Part shown: piece after piece, positions 5,333 through 6,080 of the stretch
Layout: each line of letters begins with the position of its first letter
Position numbering within the stretch: the first letter of the stretch is position 1
Assembly (NCBI GenBank): GCA_030615705.1
Contig: JAUWYT010000110.1
Coordinates: 1-6,080 of the forward strand
Source of the DNA: Chloroflexota bacterium
GTDB lineage: Bacteria; Chloroflexota; Anaerolineae; VGOG01
Direction of reading: 5' to 3'
Length of the DNA stretch: 6,080 nt
Notes under the pieces: generated by a model
Database searches by the model: none
What the model saw: the letters and a program-made list of their open reading frames with translations, nothing else
What the model was told of the DNA's origin: nothing
Program-made: the position numbers and the translations under genes

Positions 5333-6080
5333 TTGCCAAAGGAGCTGCAATCTGATATACTATACTTAGCAGCAATAGCAGAGAGGACCAGTCCGCTGAT
5401 TTATAGAACTTTCATCTTGACCTTCACCAGCGCCGTACTTTGCGGCCTCATCGCCTTTGTGCCCTTGCGCTATGTGTTCACGACCGAGGCCAGCTCGCCG
5501 TTACCCTGCCTGCTTCTGGTAGATGACGACCACGACAACCCTGATGTGCGGCCCTACTGCATCTCGACCCTTGATGAAGTGGGCGCAACTCGTGATGTCT
5601 TGGACGTGGCCAGTCGGGCGACCCGTCTGCTAGCGACCTCATGGGCTACAAGATGGTCACCTGGTTCACTGGCTATCCCCGGAGCGACGCCTTCACCTCG
5701 GCCAACGAAGCGGCAGTGGTGACTTATCTCGACGCGGATGGCCGATTCTGCCTCGTGAGCGACGATTACCTCTACGATAGGGGTCTGACCTCGTTCGGCC
5801 AGAGCTACCCGCATTGGCAGTTACACCAGCGACGTGAAAGGGATGGACCCGGTGGGTAGTGCGGGCCACCCCATCGGCAGCGGACTGGGCCCCTACAACC
5901 TGACGGCGCCCGACGGTTGGCCGGGTGATCTTTATACCGACGATGTGAACAACTGGGGTGGGTGAGGGGTTTCTTCGCCGTTCCGTTGGAACGGCACAGG
6001 CCAGACCAACTCCACCAGTTACAATTGTTACAGCCAGAACTATAAGACGGTCTTCCTCGGCTGGCCGCTGGAGGGGCTGG
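5333..6080 (+). pseudogene. Degraded gene for a secreted surface protein (runs off right edge)
   Basis: A single protein can be followed across three changes of reading frame. The first part (5333-5614) has a possible signal segment (YRTFILTFTSAVLCGLIAFV) followed by CLLLVDDDHDNPDVRPY. Near 5615 one base seems lost and the next frame continues as GDPSASDLMGYKMVTWFTGY through AAVVTYLDADGRF to DYLYDRGLTSFGQSY. Near 5809-5812 the frame shifts back, continuing IGSYTSDVKGMDPVGSAGHP and onwards to DDVNNWGG, then meets TGA at 5963-5965; beyond it the same frame resumes (VSSPFRWNGTGQTNSTSYN, then TVFLGWPLEGL). The LLVDDD start and WFTG/YLD-x-GGRF-like blocks suggest a glutamine-amidotransferase-like fold found in large extracellular proteins and peptidases of Chloroflexota; this is from memory of family patterns. 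No good start codon or ribosome site is present: the leftmost in-frame candidate is a TTG at 5333. Genuine decay is likely, though assembly error could mimic the frameshifts. Confidence 0.72.

Noticed and set aside
5963..5965. In-frame TGA as a possible selenocysteine codon
   Set aside because: It lies in a Gly-rich stretch of a protein already interrupted by two frameshifts, with no redox motif around it; decay explains it more simply.
1..6080. CRISPR array, insertion sequence, tRNA or phage genes
   Set aside because: No regularly spaced direct repeats, no transposase-like translation or paired terminal inverted repeats, no cloverleaf pattern and no phage structural genes were seen.

Overview
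The window looks like bacterial chromosome, most plausibly from Chloroflexota (an Anaerolineae- or Dehalococcoidia-like lineage, perhaps from a sediment or groundwater metagenome). Three things suggest this: a class II (bacterial/archaeal type) HMG-CoA reductase combined with clear sigma-70-type promoters and Shine-Dalgarno sites, a hydrolase of the L-2-amino-thiazoline-4-carboxylate family, and a large secreted-protein relic of a kind I associate with Chloroflexota. The taxonomic guess is inference. Every intact gene is on the minus strand; only a decaying gene at the right edge is on the plus strand.

Reading in the direction of transcription (right to left): 5333-6080 (+) is a surface-protein pseudogene with two frameshifts and an in-frame stop, running off the window. 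From a promoter at 5146-5174 (-) comes a compact four-gene run: a membrane-anchored alpha/beta hydrolase (5101-4229), a lipoprotein-like exported protein made of two tandem copies of one domain (4191-3526), an L-2-amino-thiazoline-4-carboxylate hydrolase family protein whose ATG lies 1 nt beyond the preceding stop (3524-2817), and peptide deformylase (2743-2156, from a GTG with a strong Shine-Dalgarno).

An arsenic-response cassette follows. A consensus promoter (TTGACA, 17 bp, TATAAT), whose -35 and spacer lie in the 3' end of def, drives arsR (2127-1831). After a probable intrinsic terminator comes arsM, arsenite S-adenosylmethionine methyltransferase (1726-878), then a small basic protein with a Cys-rich C-terminus (856-581), closed by a perfect 12-bp hairpin terminator (about 497-531). 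The same decamer, ATATAGACGT, lies between promoter and start codon of both arsR and arsM and is the best candidate for the ArsR operator, so the repressor probably controls both units. No arsenite efflux pump or arsenate reductase is in view.

At the left edge (353 to 1, incomplete) is the N-terminal third of a class II HMG-CoA reductase, the committed step of the mevalonate isoprenoid pathway, with its own possible promoter and a hairpin in the leader. I see no tRNA, rRNA, CRISPR array or insertion sequence.
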